Shown here in pieces: positions 35,261 through 44,230 of a DNA stretch of 64,000 bases. Made by a program: the position numbers and the translations under genes. How positions within the stretch are numbered: position 1 is the stretch's first letter; the number at the start of each line of letters is the position of its first letter. The DNA comes from Paractinoplanes polyasparticus (GTDB lineage Bacteria > Actinomycetota > Actinomycetes > Mycobacteriales > Micromonosporaceae). The stretch spans positions 186,001 to 250,000 of the forward strand of contig NZ_JAHWFK010000019.1 in the NCBI RefSeq assembly GCF_019710575.1. Direction: 5' to 3'. A model generated the notes under the pieces. The model saw only the letters and a program-made list of their open reading frames with translations, did not search any database and was not told the origin of the DNA.

Positions 35261-36145
35261 ATGCGTTCTGCGCACACCGACACCGACTTCGACGTGATCA
35301 TCGCCGGCTGCGGGCCGACCGGCGCCATGCTGGCCGCCGAGCTGGGGCTGCACGACGTACGCGTCCTTGTTCTCGAACAGGAGACCGAGCCCGCGTCGTT
35401 CGCCCGCACCGTCGGGCTGCACATCCGCAGTATCGAGCTGATGGCCATGCGCGGGCTGCTGGAACGCATGCTCGAACACGGACGGCGGCGACCGGCCGGC
35501 GCCTACTTCGCCGCCATCGACCGGCCCGCGCCCGAGGGTCTCGACACCCCGTACGCCTATCTGCTCGGCATCCCGCAACCGGTCGTCGTCCGCCTGCTCG
35601 AGGACCACGCCGTCGAGCTGGGCGCGCGGGTTCGGCACGGCTCGCGTGTCAGCTTCCGGCCCGCGGGCGCCGGCGTCCATCGCGTCGTGGTGCCGGCCGC
35701 GGAGGTCGGCGACCGTGCGCAGCCGCCCACCATCGAGGACTTCCGGCGCTCGCTGCGCGCCCCCGCCGGAACCGACTTCGGGGCATCGACGCGGTCAACC
35801 GCCACCTGCTCGGAAAGATCACCGCGATCGACATCCGCTACGACTTCGGCGAGGGCCCCGAGCTGCTGGGCCGCCGCCTGCCCGCCATCACCACCGGACA
35901 GGGCCCCCTGTACGCCCGGCTGCACCGCGGCCGCGGGTTGCTGCTGGACCGGACCGGCGACCTGACCACAGGCGGCTGGTCGGACCGTGTCGATCGCCTT
36001 CCGGATCCGGCCCCCGACGCCCCCGTCCGTCCTGCTGCGCCCCGACGGCCATGTGGCCTGGCTCGGCGAGCACCAGATCGACCTGAACGAGCACCTCGCC
36101 CGGTGGTTCGGCGCCGAAAGACCACGGTTCCCGGCGAACGGATGA
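35261..36145 (+). pseudogene. rox: Decayed rifampicin monooxygenase-like FAD hydroxylase (two internal deletions, frameshifts)
   Basis: The first ~118 codons match the N-terminus of rifampicin monooxygenase (Rox) well: FAD motif IIAGCGPTGAMLAAEL and GLHIRSIELMAMRGLLER. The reading then jumps to a later part (VHRVVVPA ... GTDFG), losing ~75 residues. It jumps again, with a frame change near 35780, to the C-terminal region (VNRHLLGKITAIDIRYDFGEG), losing the GD motif and ~135 residues. A further 1-base shift near 36010 restores the frame for the end (LLRPDGHVAWLGE ... RWFGAE). The 885-base relic is about 60% of a typical gene. It should be inactive. Confidence 0.75.
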
Positions 36146-36271
36146 CATCGGCTGCACCTTTGCCGCCGGCATGCTGCTGTCCCCCGTTCTGATGCTGTTG
36201 TCACCGCTGTCCGCTCGGACCGGGTTACGGTTTCCGGGTAGTCACTTCCGTTTGCGGTCAGAAGGGACGCG

Positions 36272-37255
36272 ATGCGGCTACAGCAACCAGTTCCGGGCCC
36301 GGTCTCCCGGTTCGAGTTCGCCACCCGCGATGTGGGAGCGGCGCACGACGTCCTGCGACGGATCTACGCCGGGTACACGTTCCGGATCCACCGGGCGGCG
36401 CACGAGTTCAGCTATCGGCACCTGGTCGTGGACGCCGGCCCGATCCGGGCGGTCCGGGTCACGTACACGATGGACGTGACCGTGCAGTTCGAGCCGCTCG
36501 ACAGCCTGATCTTCGTGGCCCTGGCCGGCGGCCACGTCGACACCCACGACGGGCGCGACGTGGGCCGCACCGGGCCGGGCGACGTGCAGTTGCACCGGCT
36601 CGGACGGCAGTTGACCAACCACTGCCGCGACTTCGACATGTTCAGCATCAACCTGGACCCGGCCGTGGCGGCCGACCTGGCCGGCGCCCGGACGGGCATC
36701 GCGCCGCACGACTTCCGGTTCGACGGGCCGGCGCCCGTCTCGGCCGAACTCGGCCGCTACTGGTGGGACACCATGGCGTACCTGCACTGCTTTCTCACCG
36801 GCCCGCCGGAGCCGGTGGGGAGTTCCCTGGCGATCAGGGCCGCCGCCGACCTCGCCGCCGCGGCCGCCCTGATCGTCTTCCCGAACACGGCGATGGTGGC
36901 CCCCGGCCGTCCCCCCGGCGGGCCGCCCGCGCCGGCCTCGGTGCGCCGGGCCGTCTCGTACATCGAGTCGCACGCCGGCGAACCGATCACGGCCGCCTGG
37001 ATCGCCGAGGCCGCCCGGATATCCCCGCGCGGGTTGCAGGCGGCCTTCCGGCGGCATCTGGACACCACACCGATGGCCTATCTGCGAAAAGTGCGGTTGA
37101 GCCGGGCCCACCGCGACCTGGTGGACGCCGACCCGACCCGCGGCGACACGGTGGCCGCCATCGCCCGCCGCTGGGGCTACCTCAGCCTGAGCCGGTTCGC
37201 GGCCGACTACCGTGCCGCCTACGGCCGCTCCCCTCGCCAGACCCTGATCTACTGA
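36272..37255 (+). CDS. AraC-family transcriptional regulator
   Basis: A 327-residue regulator. An N-terminal cupin-like AraC-binding domain (about 20-190) is followed by a C-terminal double helix-turn-helix (about 225-325) with RISPRGLQAAFRRHLDTTPM and WGYLSLSRFAADYRAAYG. Its RBS AGAAGGGA is 4 bases from ATG. It lies immediately after the rox relic, and its stop overlaps by 7 bases the stop of the convergent AraC-GyrI gene. Target unknown. Confidence 0.85.
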   Translation: MRLQQPVPGPVSRFEFATRDVGAAHDVLRRIYAGYTFRIHRAAHEFSYRHLVVDAGPIRAVRVTYTMDVTVQFEPLDSLIFVALAGGHVDTHDGRDVGRTGPGDVQLHRLGRQLTNHCRDFDMFSINLDPAVAADLAGARTGIAPHDFRFDGPAPVSAELGRYWWDTMAYLHCFLTGPPEPVGSSLAIRAAADLAAAAALIVFPNTAMVAPGRPPGGPPAPASVRRAVSYIESHAGEPITAAWIAEAARISPRGLQAAFRRHLDTTPMAYLRKVRLSRAHRDLVDADPTRGDTVAAIARRWGYLSLSRFAADYRAAYGRSPRQTLIY

Positions 37256-38115
37256 GCCTCGATCGGCAGCCACAGGTCGGTGACCGCCGTGCTGAAGTCG
37301 TCCGCCCGGTCCACCACCGACACGATCGACGGGCCCGGCCGCAGCCGCCACGGGTTCGACGGGAACCACTCGGCGGCCGTGGCGGCCCACGTCCTCTGCA
37401 ACGCGTCCGGGTAGTTTCCGGTGCTGCGGAAGACAGCCCACGTGCCGGCCGCCACCGGGATGCTGTCGAGATCCGCCGACACCGGGCTGTCCGCGGTGAC
37501 GGCCACGCCGTGCAGGTAGGTCAGGTCGCTGCCCTCCGCGGCCTCCGGTTCGGAGTCGCTGACGGCCAGCAGCCCGGCCGGCTCGGTGTCGGCCAGTTCC
37601 TTCAGCCGCGCGTGCTCCTCGACCGGCAGCCGCGCCACGTGCGCCTGGATGTGCGGATTGATCCCCTCGTAGATCAACGGCACTCGGGCCGCGTGTCCCA
37701 CCAGCCGGAACTCCGGCCGTTCGACGATGCGGGTGTCCATCGGTTCGCTCCCTTCGACGGTCAGGCGGAACCTGACCTGCGGTTGTGCCCGAAGGGGTCC
37801 ACCGTCCCGGCGCACGTCGCCCGGCCCGGCCCCGTGCACGGCCTTGAACGCCCGCCCGAAGGCCTCGGCCGACCCGTACCCGTACCGCACCGCGATCCCG
37901 AGCAGGTCGCCCTCGCCCCGGACGACCTCGGCCGCCGCCACGGTCATCCGCCGCCGTCGCACGTACTCCGACAGCGGCATCCCGGCCAGCGACGAGAACA
38001 TCCGCCGCAGGTGGTACTCGCTGCTGCCCGCGGACCGGGCCACCGCGGCCACGTCCACGTCCTCGCCGACGTGCTGCTCGACGAGGTCGACGAGCCGGTT
38101 GAGCACCGCGATCAT
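37249..38115 (-). CDS. AraC regulator with GyrI-like effector domain
   Basis: A 288-residue protein with an N-terminal AraC double helix-turn-helix (about 5-105: SSEYHLRRMFSSLAGMPLSEY, given by limits 28-48) and a C-terminal GyrI/SoxS-inducer-like small-molecule-binding domain (about 130-288). This is the Rob/BmrR-type layout for multidrug-responsive activators. The ATG at 38115 follows GGAAGGGGG; the frame is open to 38190 without similarity. Confidence 0.85.
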   Translation of the reverse strand: MIAVLNRLVDLVEQHVGEDVDVAAVARSAGSSEYHLRRMFSSLAGMPLSEYVRRRRMTVAAAEVVRGEGDLLGIAVRYGYGSAEAFGRAFKAVHGAGPGDVRRDGGPLRAQPQVRFRLTVEGSEPMDTRIVERPEFRLVGHAARVPLIYEGINPHIQAHVARLPVEEHARLKELADTEPAGLLAVSDSEPEAAEGSDLTYLHGVAVTADSPVSADLDSIPVAAGTWAVFRSTGNYPDALQRTWAATAAEWFPSNPWRLRPGPSIVSVVDRADDFSTAVTDLWLPIEAQ

Positions 38116-38284
38116 CGGACCCCCTTCCGCCACCGACTCTGCCGGTCCCCGGCGCCCCACCGCCCGACCATCGTGGCCCGATCCGATCATGCGGACTCTG
38201 CCCCGATCCGACTGTGCGGTGCAAAGGGCGCTTATTATTTCCCGAGCCCATTAACTGCGCCTTCATCGGTGGATCGATCGAGGC

Positions 38285-38680
38285 TCAGATGGCGGCGACG
38301 ATGTCTACTTCGACGAGGAACTCGGGCGCATAGAGGGCGGCGACGCCCACGATAGTTTGCGCCGGTGGCGGCGTCGTGCTCCCCTGCCGGAGGGCGGCTA
38401 TGATCGGCGCTACAACTTCCAGTCGGTAGTCGGCGATATAAATGACTTCCTTCACCACGCGCGACCGGTTGGTACCCGCAGCGGCAAGCGCTGTGTCGAT
38501 GTTGTGGACGATCTGCTCGGCCTGCTGTCCGTGATCGCCCGCACCGACCAGATCTCCAGAGCTGTTCATGGCGACCTGCCCGGACAGGTACACGAGACCG
38601 GCCTCCGGGAGAACGACGGCGTGGCTGAGAAGGCCTGGGAGGGGATGAAGACCCTCGGGATCGAGATGAAGCAATGACAT
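38285..38680 (-). CDS. RidA-family protein lacking the catalytic arginine
   Basis: A 131-residue YjgF/YER057c/UK114 protein, trimeric in the family. The C-terminal motif normally containing P-x-R (RidA Arg105) reads PPAQTIVGVAAL, so Gln replaces the arginine needed for imine deamination. It is probably a non-deaminase Rid subfamily member, possibly a binding protein. ATG 38680 has GGAGG 8 bases upstream. It lies downstream of the NAD(P)H oxidoreductase on the same strand (103 bases). Confidence 0.82.
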   Translation of the reverse strand: MSLLHLDPEGLHPLPGLLSHAVVLPEAGLVYLSGQVAMNSSGDLVGAGDHGQQAEQIVHNIDTALAAAGTNRSRVVKEVIYIADYRLEVVAPIIAALRQGSTTPPPAQTIVGVAALYAPEFLVEVDIVAAI

Positions 38681-38783
38681 GAAGAGGACCTCCGCTATCG
38701 GCAGTGAACGAGCCGGGATCGATGTCCCAGTGCACGTGCTGCTGGGCGCCATTGTGGGAATTGCCAACGTCACGAGACGTTCC

Positions 38784-39563
38784 TCAGTGCCGAACGTGCA
38801 GCCCGAAACCTGTGCGACCCGCGGGCTCCAGTCCCTTCTTCAGGTTCAACGACGGGATCTCGTAGTCACCGAAGTTCTGCCGCCGGAAGGCGATCGGCTC
38901 GGTCGACTCCAGGGTCAGCAGCCGCTGCTCCCAGGTCTTGGCGATGTCCTCGAAGTCCTCGTCGGTGGTCCGGTCCGCGTTGTACAGCACAAACGGCGGC
39001 AAAACCGCCATCCCCGGGAAGTACAGAATGCCGTGGTTCATGGGGAACAGCACGTCGTCGATCGGGCCGTTGATCCCGCGCTCGGCGTAGTGCGACTCCG
39101 GCCCGCCAACAGTCACGGAAAGTAGCGCTCGTCGACCGGCAAGGGTTCCCTCGCCGAATCGGTCGCCGTACCTGACATCACTGAACTCACCGATGCCGTG
39201 CGCGAACTGTGCCGTGAAGACGCGGTCGACCCAGCCCTTGAGGATGGCCGGCATCGTGTACCACCACAACGGGAACTGGAAGACGACCGCATCCGCCCAG
39301 AGGAGCTTCTGCTGCTCGGCGACGATGTCGGGAGTGAGGGTCCCGGTGTCGAAGGCGCGCCCGGAGTTCGGGGCGACCTTCAGCGGGTTCGAGGCGGACG
39401 GGCCAAAATCCGCGGCGTCCGCGACCGCCTTCCAATTCATCGCGTACAGGTCACTGACCTGTACCTGATGCCCCGCCTTCTCCAGCGTCATCACCGCCAG
39501 GTCCTTGAGCGAGCCGTTGAGTGATCTCGGCTCCGGGTGGGCGTAGACGATCAGCGCCTTCAT
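38784..39563 (-). CDS. NAD(P)H-dependent quinone oxidoreductase (flavodoxin-like fold)
   Basis: A 259-residue member of the KefF/MdaB/NQO family. It has the FMN/FAD-binding start MKALIVYAHPEPRSLNGSL, the FQFPLWWYTMPAILKGWVDR signature and the SVTVGGPESHY loop. It would reduce quinones or nitro/azo compounds with two electrons. AAGGAG sits 6 bases before ATG 39563. It is divergent from a MmyB-like XRE regulator 139 bases away, the usual local-regulator layout. Confidence 0.87.
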   Translation of the reverse strand: MKALIVYAHPEPRSLNGSLKDLAVMTLEKAGHQVQVSDLYAMNWKAVADAADFGPSASNPLKVAPNSGRAFDTGTLTPDIVAEQQKLLWADAVVFQFPLWWYTMPAILKGWVDRVFTAQFAHGIGEFSDVRYGDRFGEGTLAGRRALLSVTVGGPESHYAERGINGPIDDVLFPMNHGILYFPGMAVLPPFVLYNADRTTDEDFEDIAKTWEQRLLTLESTEPIAFRRQNFGDYEIPSLNLKKGLEPAGRTGFGLHVRH

Positions 39564-39701
39564 GCTGGCTCCTTCGAATCGGGTACCGCCCAGCCTCCAC
39601 ACACAGGCGGCCGCCATTCAGGGACGCTTCTTCCCTAGGACACGGCTTCCTGGTATTGGCGAGACCACCTTCGCCGCCGACGCCCGAGCAATACTCGACC
39701 G

Positions 39702-40550
39702 ATGGACGATCTCGCAGGTTTCCTCCGCACCCGCCGGTCCCGGGTCGACCCGGCCGGGGCGGGCATCTCGGTCGAGAGCCGCCGTCGGGTCCGCGGGTTG
39801 CGCCGCGAAGAGATAGCGCACCTGTCCGGGGTGAGCGTCGACTACTACGTCCGCCTCGAGCAGGGGCGCGCCACCCAGCCATCGGAACAGGTTCTCGAAG
39901 CGCTGGCGCGAGTCCTCGGGCTCGATGACACCGAACGCGGGCATTTGTTCCGGCTGGCCCGGCAGAGACGCCGACGTGCGAAGTCGCCCAGCGGGCGGCT
40001 GCGTCCGGAATCGCCGCGGATCTTGGATCTGATCACCGACGCTCCTGCGTACCTCGTCGACCACCGCCTCAACGTAGCCGCCGGTAATCGCCTCGCCGAG
40101 CTGCTGTACGGCCGCCCCATGAAAGGCCTGAACACGGCCCGGCACATCTTCCTGGAGGAAACGGAGCGCGGCCTGTACGCCGGCTGGGACGAGTGCACCC
40201 TCGCCGTGGTCGGGCATCTGCGCCTGGCGACCGGGAAGTACCCCGAGGACCCGCGCCTGGCTGCGCTGATCGGAGAGCTGGCAATGGGAAGCGAGCGCTT
40301 TCGGCGCCTGTGGGCCCGCGCGGACGTACGCGCCCGAACACACGGGCGCAAAGACTTCCGGCACCCGCTGGTCGGAGAGATCGAGCTTCATCAGGAAAAC
40401 TTTGCTATGACGGATGGATCGGGCATGGAGTTGCTCGTGCTTTCGGCGACTCCGGGCAGCCCGTCCGCGGACGCCCTGCGGCTTCTGGCCGGACTGGCCG
40501 CCGATGGAGGTATGCGTCCACGGCAGGGCTTGCCAGAACGAGCGGTGTGA
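39702..40550 (+). CDS. XRE regulator with MmyB-like ligand-binding domain
   Basis: A 282-residue regulator. The N-terminal helix-turn-helix is in RRVRGLRREEIAHLSGVSVDYYVRLE (limits about 29-54). The C-terminal MmyB-like domain spans about 105-270, with AYLVDHRLNVAAGNRLAELLYG and the late GSGMELLVLSATPGSPS. Proteins of this type are usually divergent from a dehydrogenase or reductase they repress, as here with the quinone oxidoreductase at 39563. Effector is not known. Confidence 0.86.
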   Translation: MDDLAGFLRTRRSRVDPAGAGISVESRRRVRGLRREEIAHLSGVSVDYYVRLEQGRATQPSEQVLEALARVLGLDDTERGHLFRLARQRRRRAKSPSGRLRPESPRILDLITDAPAYLVDHRLNVAAGNRLAELLYGRPMKGLNTARHIFLEETERGLYAGWDECTLAVVGHLRLATGKYPEDPRLAALIGELAMGSERFRRLWARADVRARTHGRKDFRHPLVGEIELHQENFAMTDGSGMELLVLSATPGSPSADALRLLAGLAADGGMRPRQGLPERAV

Positions 40551-40602
40551 CTCCTATCGAGCTGGAAGCCGAACGGCGTGATGTCGAATGGAGCGGCACC
40601 TC

Positions 40603-41436
40603 TCAGAACAGCGTCAGCGGGCCGACCGGCTCCGGTTCCGGCAAAGGGTCCAGGCCGGGCACAAGGGCGGCCACCTCGGTGTGGAAGCGGCGCGCCAGCG
40701 CGGGGGCGTCGGCGTTGTCGGGGGTGTGGATGAAGACCGTGGGTGATCGGCCCTCGCGCAGCCAGCGGGCCACCACCGGCAGCCAGCGCTGCCAGCCCTC
40801 GACGGTGCGGGCCGGGTCGTCGCGGCCCAGGTAGCGGATCACCGGTCGGTCGGTGAGCGCGTGCGGGCGTACGGGAAGCCGGGGTTTCTTGGCCCAGGCG
40901 TCGCGCTCGGCGTCGCTGGTGGGCGGGGTGGCGAACATGACGCTCGTGTCGAACGGCACCAGTTCGGCGCCGGCTCCGGCCAGGATCGACTCCAGCGGGG
41001 CCGGGTCCTCGGCGAAGGACGGGTGACGGACCTCGACCGCGTAGCGGTAGCCCTTGGGGCGGCGGCGCAGGAAGCCGGCCAGCGCCGGCAGGTCGGTGGG
41101 GCCGAACGAGGCGGGCAGCTGGATCCACAGCGCGTGCACGCGGGGGCCGAGCGGCTCGATGGCGTCGAGGAAGGCCCGCAGAGCCTCGTCGCCGCCGGTG
41201 AGTCGCTGGTCGTGGGTGACCACCCGCGGGAGCTTGAGCACGAAGCGGAAGTCGGGCGGCGTCTGGCCGGCCCAGCCGGCGACCGTGTCACGGGACGGCG
41301 TCGCATAGAACGTCGTGTTGCCCTCGACGGCGTTGCACCAGCCCGCGTACGCCTGCAGTTTCGGCTGCCCGGGCCCGGCGACCCGACCCGACCAGGCCTT
41401 GTGTGTCCACATCGCACAGCCCACGTGCAGCCGCAT
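40603..41436 (-). CDS. DUF72 (YecE-like) protein
   Basis: A 277-residue TIM-barrel-like protein of the DUF72 family, recognised by VGCAMWTHKAW at the N-terminus, the VEGNTTFYA motif and VEVRHPSF. The family is widespread with no defined function. ATG 41436 has GAGG 7 bases upstream. Transcribed toward the MmyB regulator, with 52 bases between their stops. Confidence 0.82.
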   Translation of the reverse strand: MRLHVGCAMWTHKAWSGRVAGPGQPKLQAYAGWCNAVEGNTTFYATPSRDTVAGWAGQTPPDFRFVLKLPRVVTHDQRLTGGDEALRAFLDAIEPLGPRVHALWIQLPASFGPTDLPALAGFLRRRPKGYRYAVEVRHPSFAEDPAPLESILAGAGAELVPFDTSVMFATPPTSDAERDAWAKKPRLPVRPHALTDRPVIRYLGRDDPARTVEGWQRWLPVVARWLREGRSPTVFIHTPDNADAPALARRFHTEVAALVPGLDPLPEPEPVGPLTLF

Positions 41437-41558
41437 CTTCCCACCTCTCGACGACCCACCGTGACACTAACGGGTTACGAAAAAGCGAAACACCCATCGG
41501 CCCCCGGACCGGGATGATCAACTCATTTCGCAAGACGTCATGACGAAAGGGGTTTGTT

Positions 41559-41966
41559 ATGAACCGCATTACTCGGCTTCTCGCCGTCGCCGGCCTCGGG
41601 CTCGGCACCGCTGTCGCGATCGGTGCGGGTCCGGCCCAGGCCGCCCCCGCCACCGCGCAGGGTGCCGCGCAGACCGCCACCGGCGGTTACTACGGGTACG
41701 ACGACGACGAGGTGGTCGGCTACTTCCGCACGCGCAGCGCCTGCGAGCGGGTCGGCCGGCTCGGCGAGTGGCGGGACCGCTGGGACGACTACGACTGCGA
41801 CCGGGTCGGCTTCGGCCACCACCGTCGTGGCTACGTCCTGCGCGTCGACGACTGGAACGACGACTGGGACAACCACAACTGGTACGGCGGTTGGTACAAC
41901 GGCTACCGGGGTGGCGACTACGGTTGGTACCGCGGCGGGCACAACACGATCATCTTCCGCCGCTGA
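41559..41966 (+). CDS. Secreted Tyr/Trp/Gly/Asp-rich protein
   Basis: A 135-residue protein with a Sec signal peptide (MNRITRLLAVAGLGLGTAVA, cleavage after AQA near residue 28-30). The mature part has repeated W/Y-D-D and G-G-W-Y clusters (DDWNDDWDNHNWYGGWY given by limits 104-120). One cysteine pair (SACER and DYDCDR) could form a disulphide. Composition suggests an exported surface or adhesive/structural protein; family not recognised. It has GAAAGGGG upstream and a strong terminator after the stop. Confidence 0.7.
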   Translation: MNRITRLLAVAGLGLGTAVAIGAGPAQAAPATAQGAAQTATGGYYGYDDDEVVGYFRTRSACERVGRLGEWRDRWDDYDCDRVGFGHHRRGYVLRVDDWNDDWDNHNWYGGWYNGYRGGDYGWYRGGHNTIIFRR

Positions 41967-41978
41967 CCTGAGTCCCCG

Positions 41979-42011
41979 ACGGGCCACACTCCTGCCAGGG
42001 GTGTGGCCCGT
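41979..42011 (+). terminator. Perfect 11-bp stem-loop after the secreted protein gene
   Basis: ACGGGCCACAC (41979-41989) pairs fully with 42001-42011 around an 11-base loop, 13 bases after the stop. The GTG at 42003 that would extend the LtrA frame lies inside the right arm, which supports the downstream LtrA start at 42036. Confidence 0.75.
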
Positions 42012-42035
42012 CGCGTAAACGGGAACAGCGGGCCG

Positions 42036-43220
42036 GTGACCACTGACGACCGGCCCGCCCCACTCATCCGGCCACCCCGCCTGCGTACCTCCGAGGATCG
42101 GGGCGCATCGCGGCTGGAGCTCTTCTTCGACCTGGCCTACGTCCTGGTCATCGACCAGCTGGCCATCGGTTTCGCCGAGCATCTGGATCTGAACGGCGCC
42201 GTCACGTTCGTCGGGCTCATCATCGTGACGTGGTGGTCGTGGGTGACGATCACCCTGTACGCCAACCGGTTCGACACCAACGACGTGCTCTACCGCCTGG
42301 CCAAACTGGCCGCCACGGGCTCGGTCATCGGCCTGGCGGCCGCGGCGCTGGGCGCGACCGGCAGCGAGGGCACGCAGTTCGCCCTCTGCTATCTGGCCAC
42401 CCGCGTGATCCTGCTCCTGCTCTATGTGCGGGCGTGGCGCCACGTGCCCGAGGCGCGGCACACCATCGGCATCTACATCGGCGGCGCCGTGGCTGCGACG
42501 CTGCTCTGGACGGCTTCCCTCCCGGTGCACGGCACGGCCCGGTACGTGCTGTGGGGCGCCGGCATCCTGGTCGAGGCGGCCGCCCCCATCCTGGCCACCC
42601 GGCTCGGCGACAAGACCCCGCTGCACCTCGACCATCTGCCCGATCGGTTCGGGCTGTTCGTCATCCTGGTGCTGGGCGAGTCGGTGCGGTCGATCGTGGT
42701 CGGCGTGCACGAGCAGCACTGGGTCGCCGCCTCGGTGGTGTCGGCCGCGATCGCGTTCGCCGCCGTGGCCGCGCTCTGGTGGATCTACTTCGACCTCGGT
42801 GGCGCGGCCGGCAAGCGGGAGCTCGTCGAGGACGACGACGACCAGGAGACCGGTGTCGCCGACGCCTACATCTACGGCCACCTGCCGCTGGTCGTCGGCC
42901 TGGCCGTCGCGGCGGTCGGCGTCGAGCAGTTCGTCGTGCACCCGGCGGGCGAGCTGAGCGACACCGCCCGCTGGGCGTTGCACGGCGGGACGGCCCTCTA
43001 TCTGGCCGGCGTGGCGATGGTCATGATGGGCACCTCGGGCCGCTGGCTCTCGGCCTGGCCGTGGCCGGTCGTCGTCATCCCGCTGGTCGCGTTGCTGGGC
43101 CTGCCGGAGTTCCTGGCGCCCATGGTGTCGGTCATCCTCCTCACGGTGATCCTGGTGGGCACGGTGCTGGCCGGCATCCGCGCTCAGCGGCGAGGAGCCT
43201 TGCGGACGACCGAGGCCTGA
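42036..43220 (+). CDS. Low temperature requirement protein A (LtrA) family membrane protein
   Basis: A 394-residue protein with ten or more membrane segments. It begins with the family signature RLELFFDLAYVLVIDQLA and carries the later FGLFVILVLGESV segment that typifies LtrA. The name comes from a Listeria cold-growth mutant; the biochemical role is undefined. I use GTG 42036 because the earlier GTG lies in a terminator arm. Its stop abuts the stop of the convergent oxidoreductase. Confidence 0.82.
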   Translation: MTTDDRPAPLIRPPRLRTSEDRGASRLELFFDLAYVLVIDQLAIGFAEHLDLNGAVTFVGLIIVTWWSWVTITLYANRFDTNDVLYRLAKLAATGSVIGLAAAALGATGSEGTQFALCYLATRVILLLLYVRAWRHVPEARHTIGIYIGGAVAATLLWTASLPVHGTARYVLWGAGILVEAAAPILATRLGDKTPLHLDHLPDRFGLFVILVLGESVRSIVVGVHEQHWVAASVVSAAIAFAAVAALWWIYFDLGGAAGKRELVEDDDDQETGVADAYIYGHLPLVVGLAVAAVGVEQFVVHPAGELSDTARWALHGGTALYLAGVAMVMMGTSGRWLSAWPWPVVVIPLVALLGLPEFLAPMVSVILLTVILVGTVLAGIRAQRRGALRTTEA

Positions 43221-44180
43221 TCAGCCGACGGTCAGCACGATGCGGCCGAAGACCTCGCCGGCGTCCATCCGCCGATGCGCGTCGGCCGCCTCGTCCAGGG
43301 TGAGCACGTCGTGCACCACCGCCTTCAGTGTCCCGTGGGCGGTAGCGGCCAGGTTCTCCGCCCGTACGCGATTCCGCTGGTCGACAGGCACAGTGTCGAG
43401 GCTCAGGGTTCCGTACGAGAGGGACCGCCGGAACGAGCGCAGCAGCGCCGAGCCGAAGTCCGCGGGCGGAAAGCCACCGACGACGCCGAGCGACACCATG
43501 CGGCCGTTGTCGGCGAGCCGCTCGAGGAACGACGGCATCCCGGCCCCGCCCACGAGGTCGAGGATGACGTCGAACCCGTCGCTGACGTCGCCCTCGCCGG
43601 CACGGTCGAGCACGACCGTGGCCCCCAGCTCCCGCAGCCGTTTGCCGCGGTCCGGCGACGACGTCGTCACCGCGATCTGCCGCGCGCCGCCGAGCGCCGC
43701 CAGTTGGACAGCCAGGATGCCGATGCTGCCCGCCGCGCCCCGCACCAGCACCGACTCACCGCGGGCGAAGCGGGCGTGGGCCAGGCCGAAGTGCGCGACC
43801 GGCCCGGAACTGCCGATCGTCACCGCGTCCACCGGCGTGAGCCCCTCGGGCAACGGGGTCACGTCGTCGAGCCCGGCGACCGCCCGCTCGGCGTAACCGC
43901 CGCCGCGACCGGTGAACGCCCACACGGTTCGCCCGACCCACGACTCGTCGGCCGGGTCGCCCGCCGCGATGACCCGCCCCGCGACCTCGCTGCCCGGGAC
44001 GAGCCCCTCGGGAAAGCCAAGGCTGCCGATCGTGCCGCGCCGGATGACCGCGTCGACGCCGCCGACCCCGATCGCCTCGGTCGCGATGAGCAGTTGACCC
44101 GGCCCCGGCTCGGGCTCGGGCGCGTCGATCACCTTCATGCCGCTGGGGTCGCCGTACGTCTGGATGCTGATTGCCTTCAT
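43221..44180 (-). CDS. Zinc-independent medium-chain quinone oxidoreductase
   Basis: A 319-residue MDR-superfamily enzyme of the NADPH:quinone reductase (QOR) type. The N-terminus MKAISIQTYGDPSGMKV, GSEVAGRV, and the Rossmann motif RGAAGSIGILAVQLA fit. The cysteine and histidine ligands for structural zinc are absent. It is divergent from a TetR gene 50 bases away, with a palindromic operator between them. Confidence 0.87.
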   Translation of the reverse strand: MKAISIQTYGDPSGMKVIDAPEPEPGPGQLLIATEAIGVGGVDAVIRRGTIGSLGFPEGLVPGSEVAGRVIAAGDPADESWVGRTVWAFTGRGGGYAERAVAGLDDVTPLPEGLTPVDAVTIGSSGPVAHFGLAHARFARGESVLVRGAAGSIGILAVQLAALGGARQIAVTTSSPDRGKRLRELGATVVLDRAGEGDVSDGFDVILDLVGGAGMPSFLERLADNGRMVSLGVVGGFPPADFGSALLRSFRRSLSYGTLSLDTVPVDQRNRVRAENLAATAHGTLKAVVHDVLTLDEAADAHRRMDAGEVFGRIVLTVG

Positions 44181-44208
44181 GCCGGCGACGTTAACGGACG
44201 CCCCCGTC

Positions 44209-44223
44209 CACTTCGCTAAAGTG
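44209..44223. promoter_or_regulatory. Palindromic TetR operator candidate
   Basis: CACTT (44209-44213) and AAGTG (44219-44223) form an inverted repeat with a 5-base spacer in the 50-base gap between divergent oxidoreductase and TetR genes. Position and symmetry fit autoregulation plus repression of the oxidoreductase. Confidence 0.55.
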
Positions 44224-44230
44224 AGAGGTC

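Noticed and set aside
36272..38115. The two AraC regulators as a duplicated pair
   Set aside because: Domain order is opposite (sensor-HTH versus HTH-GyrI), so they are not recent copies.
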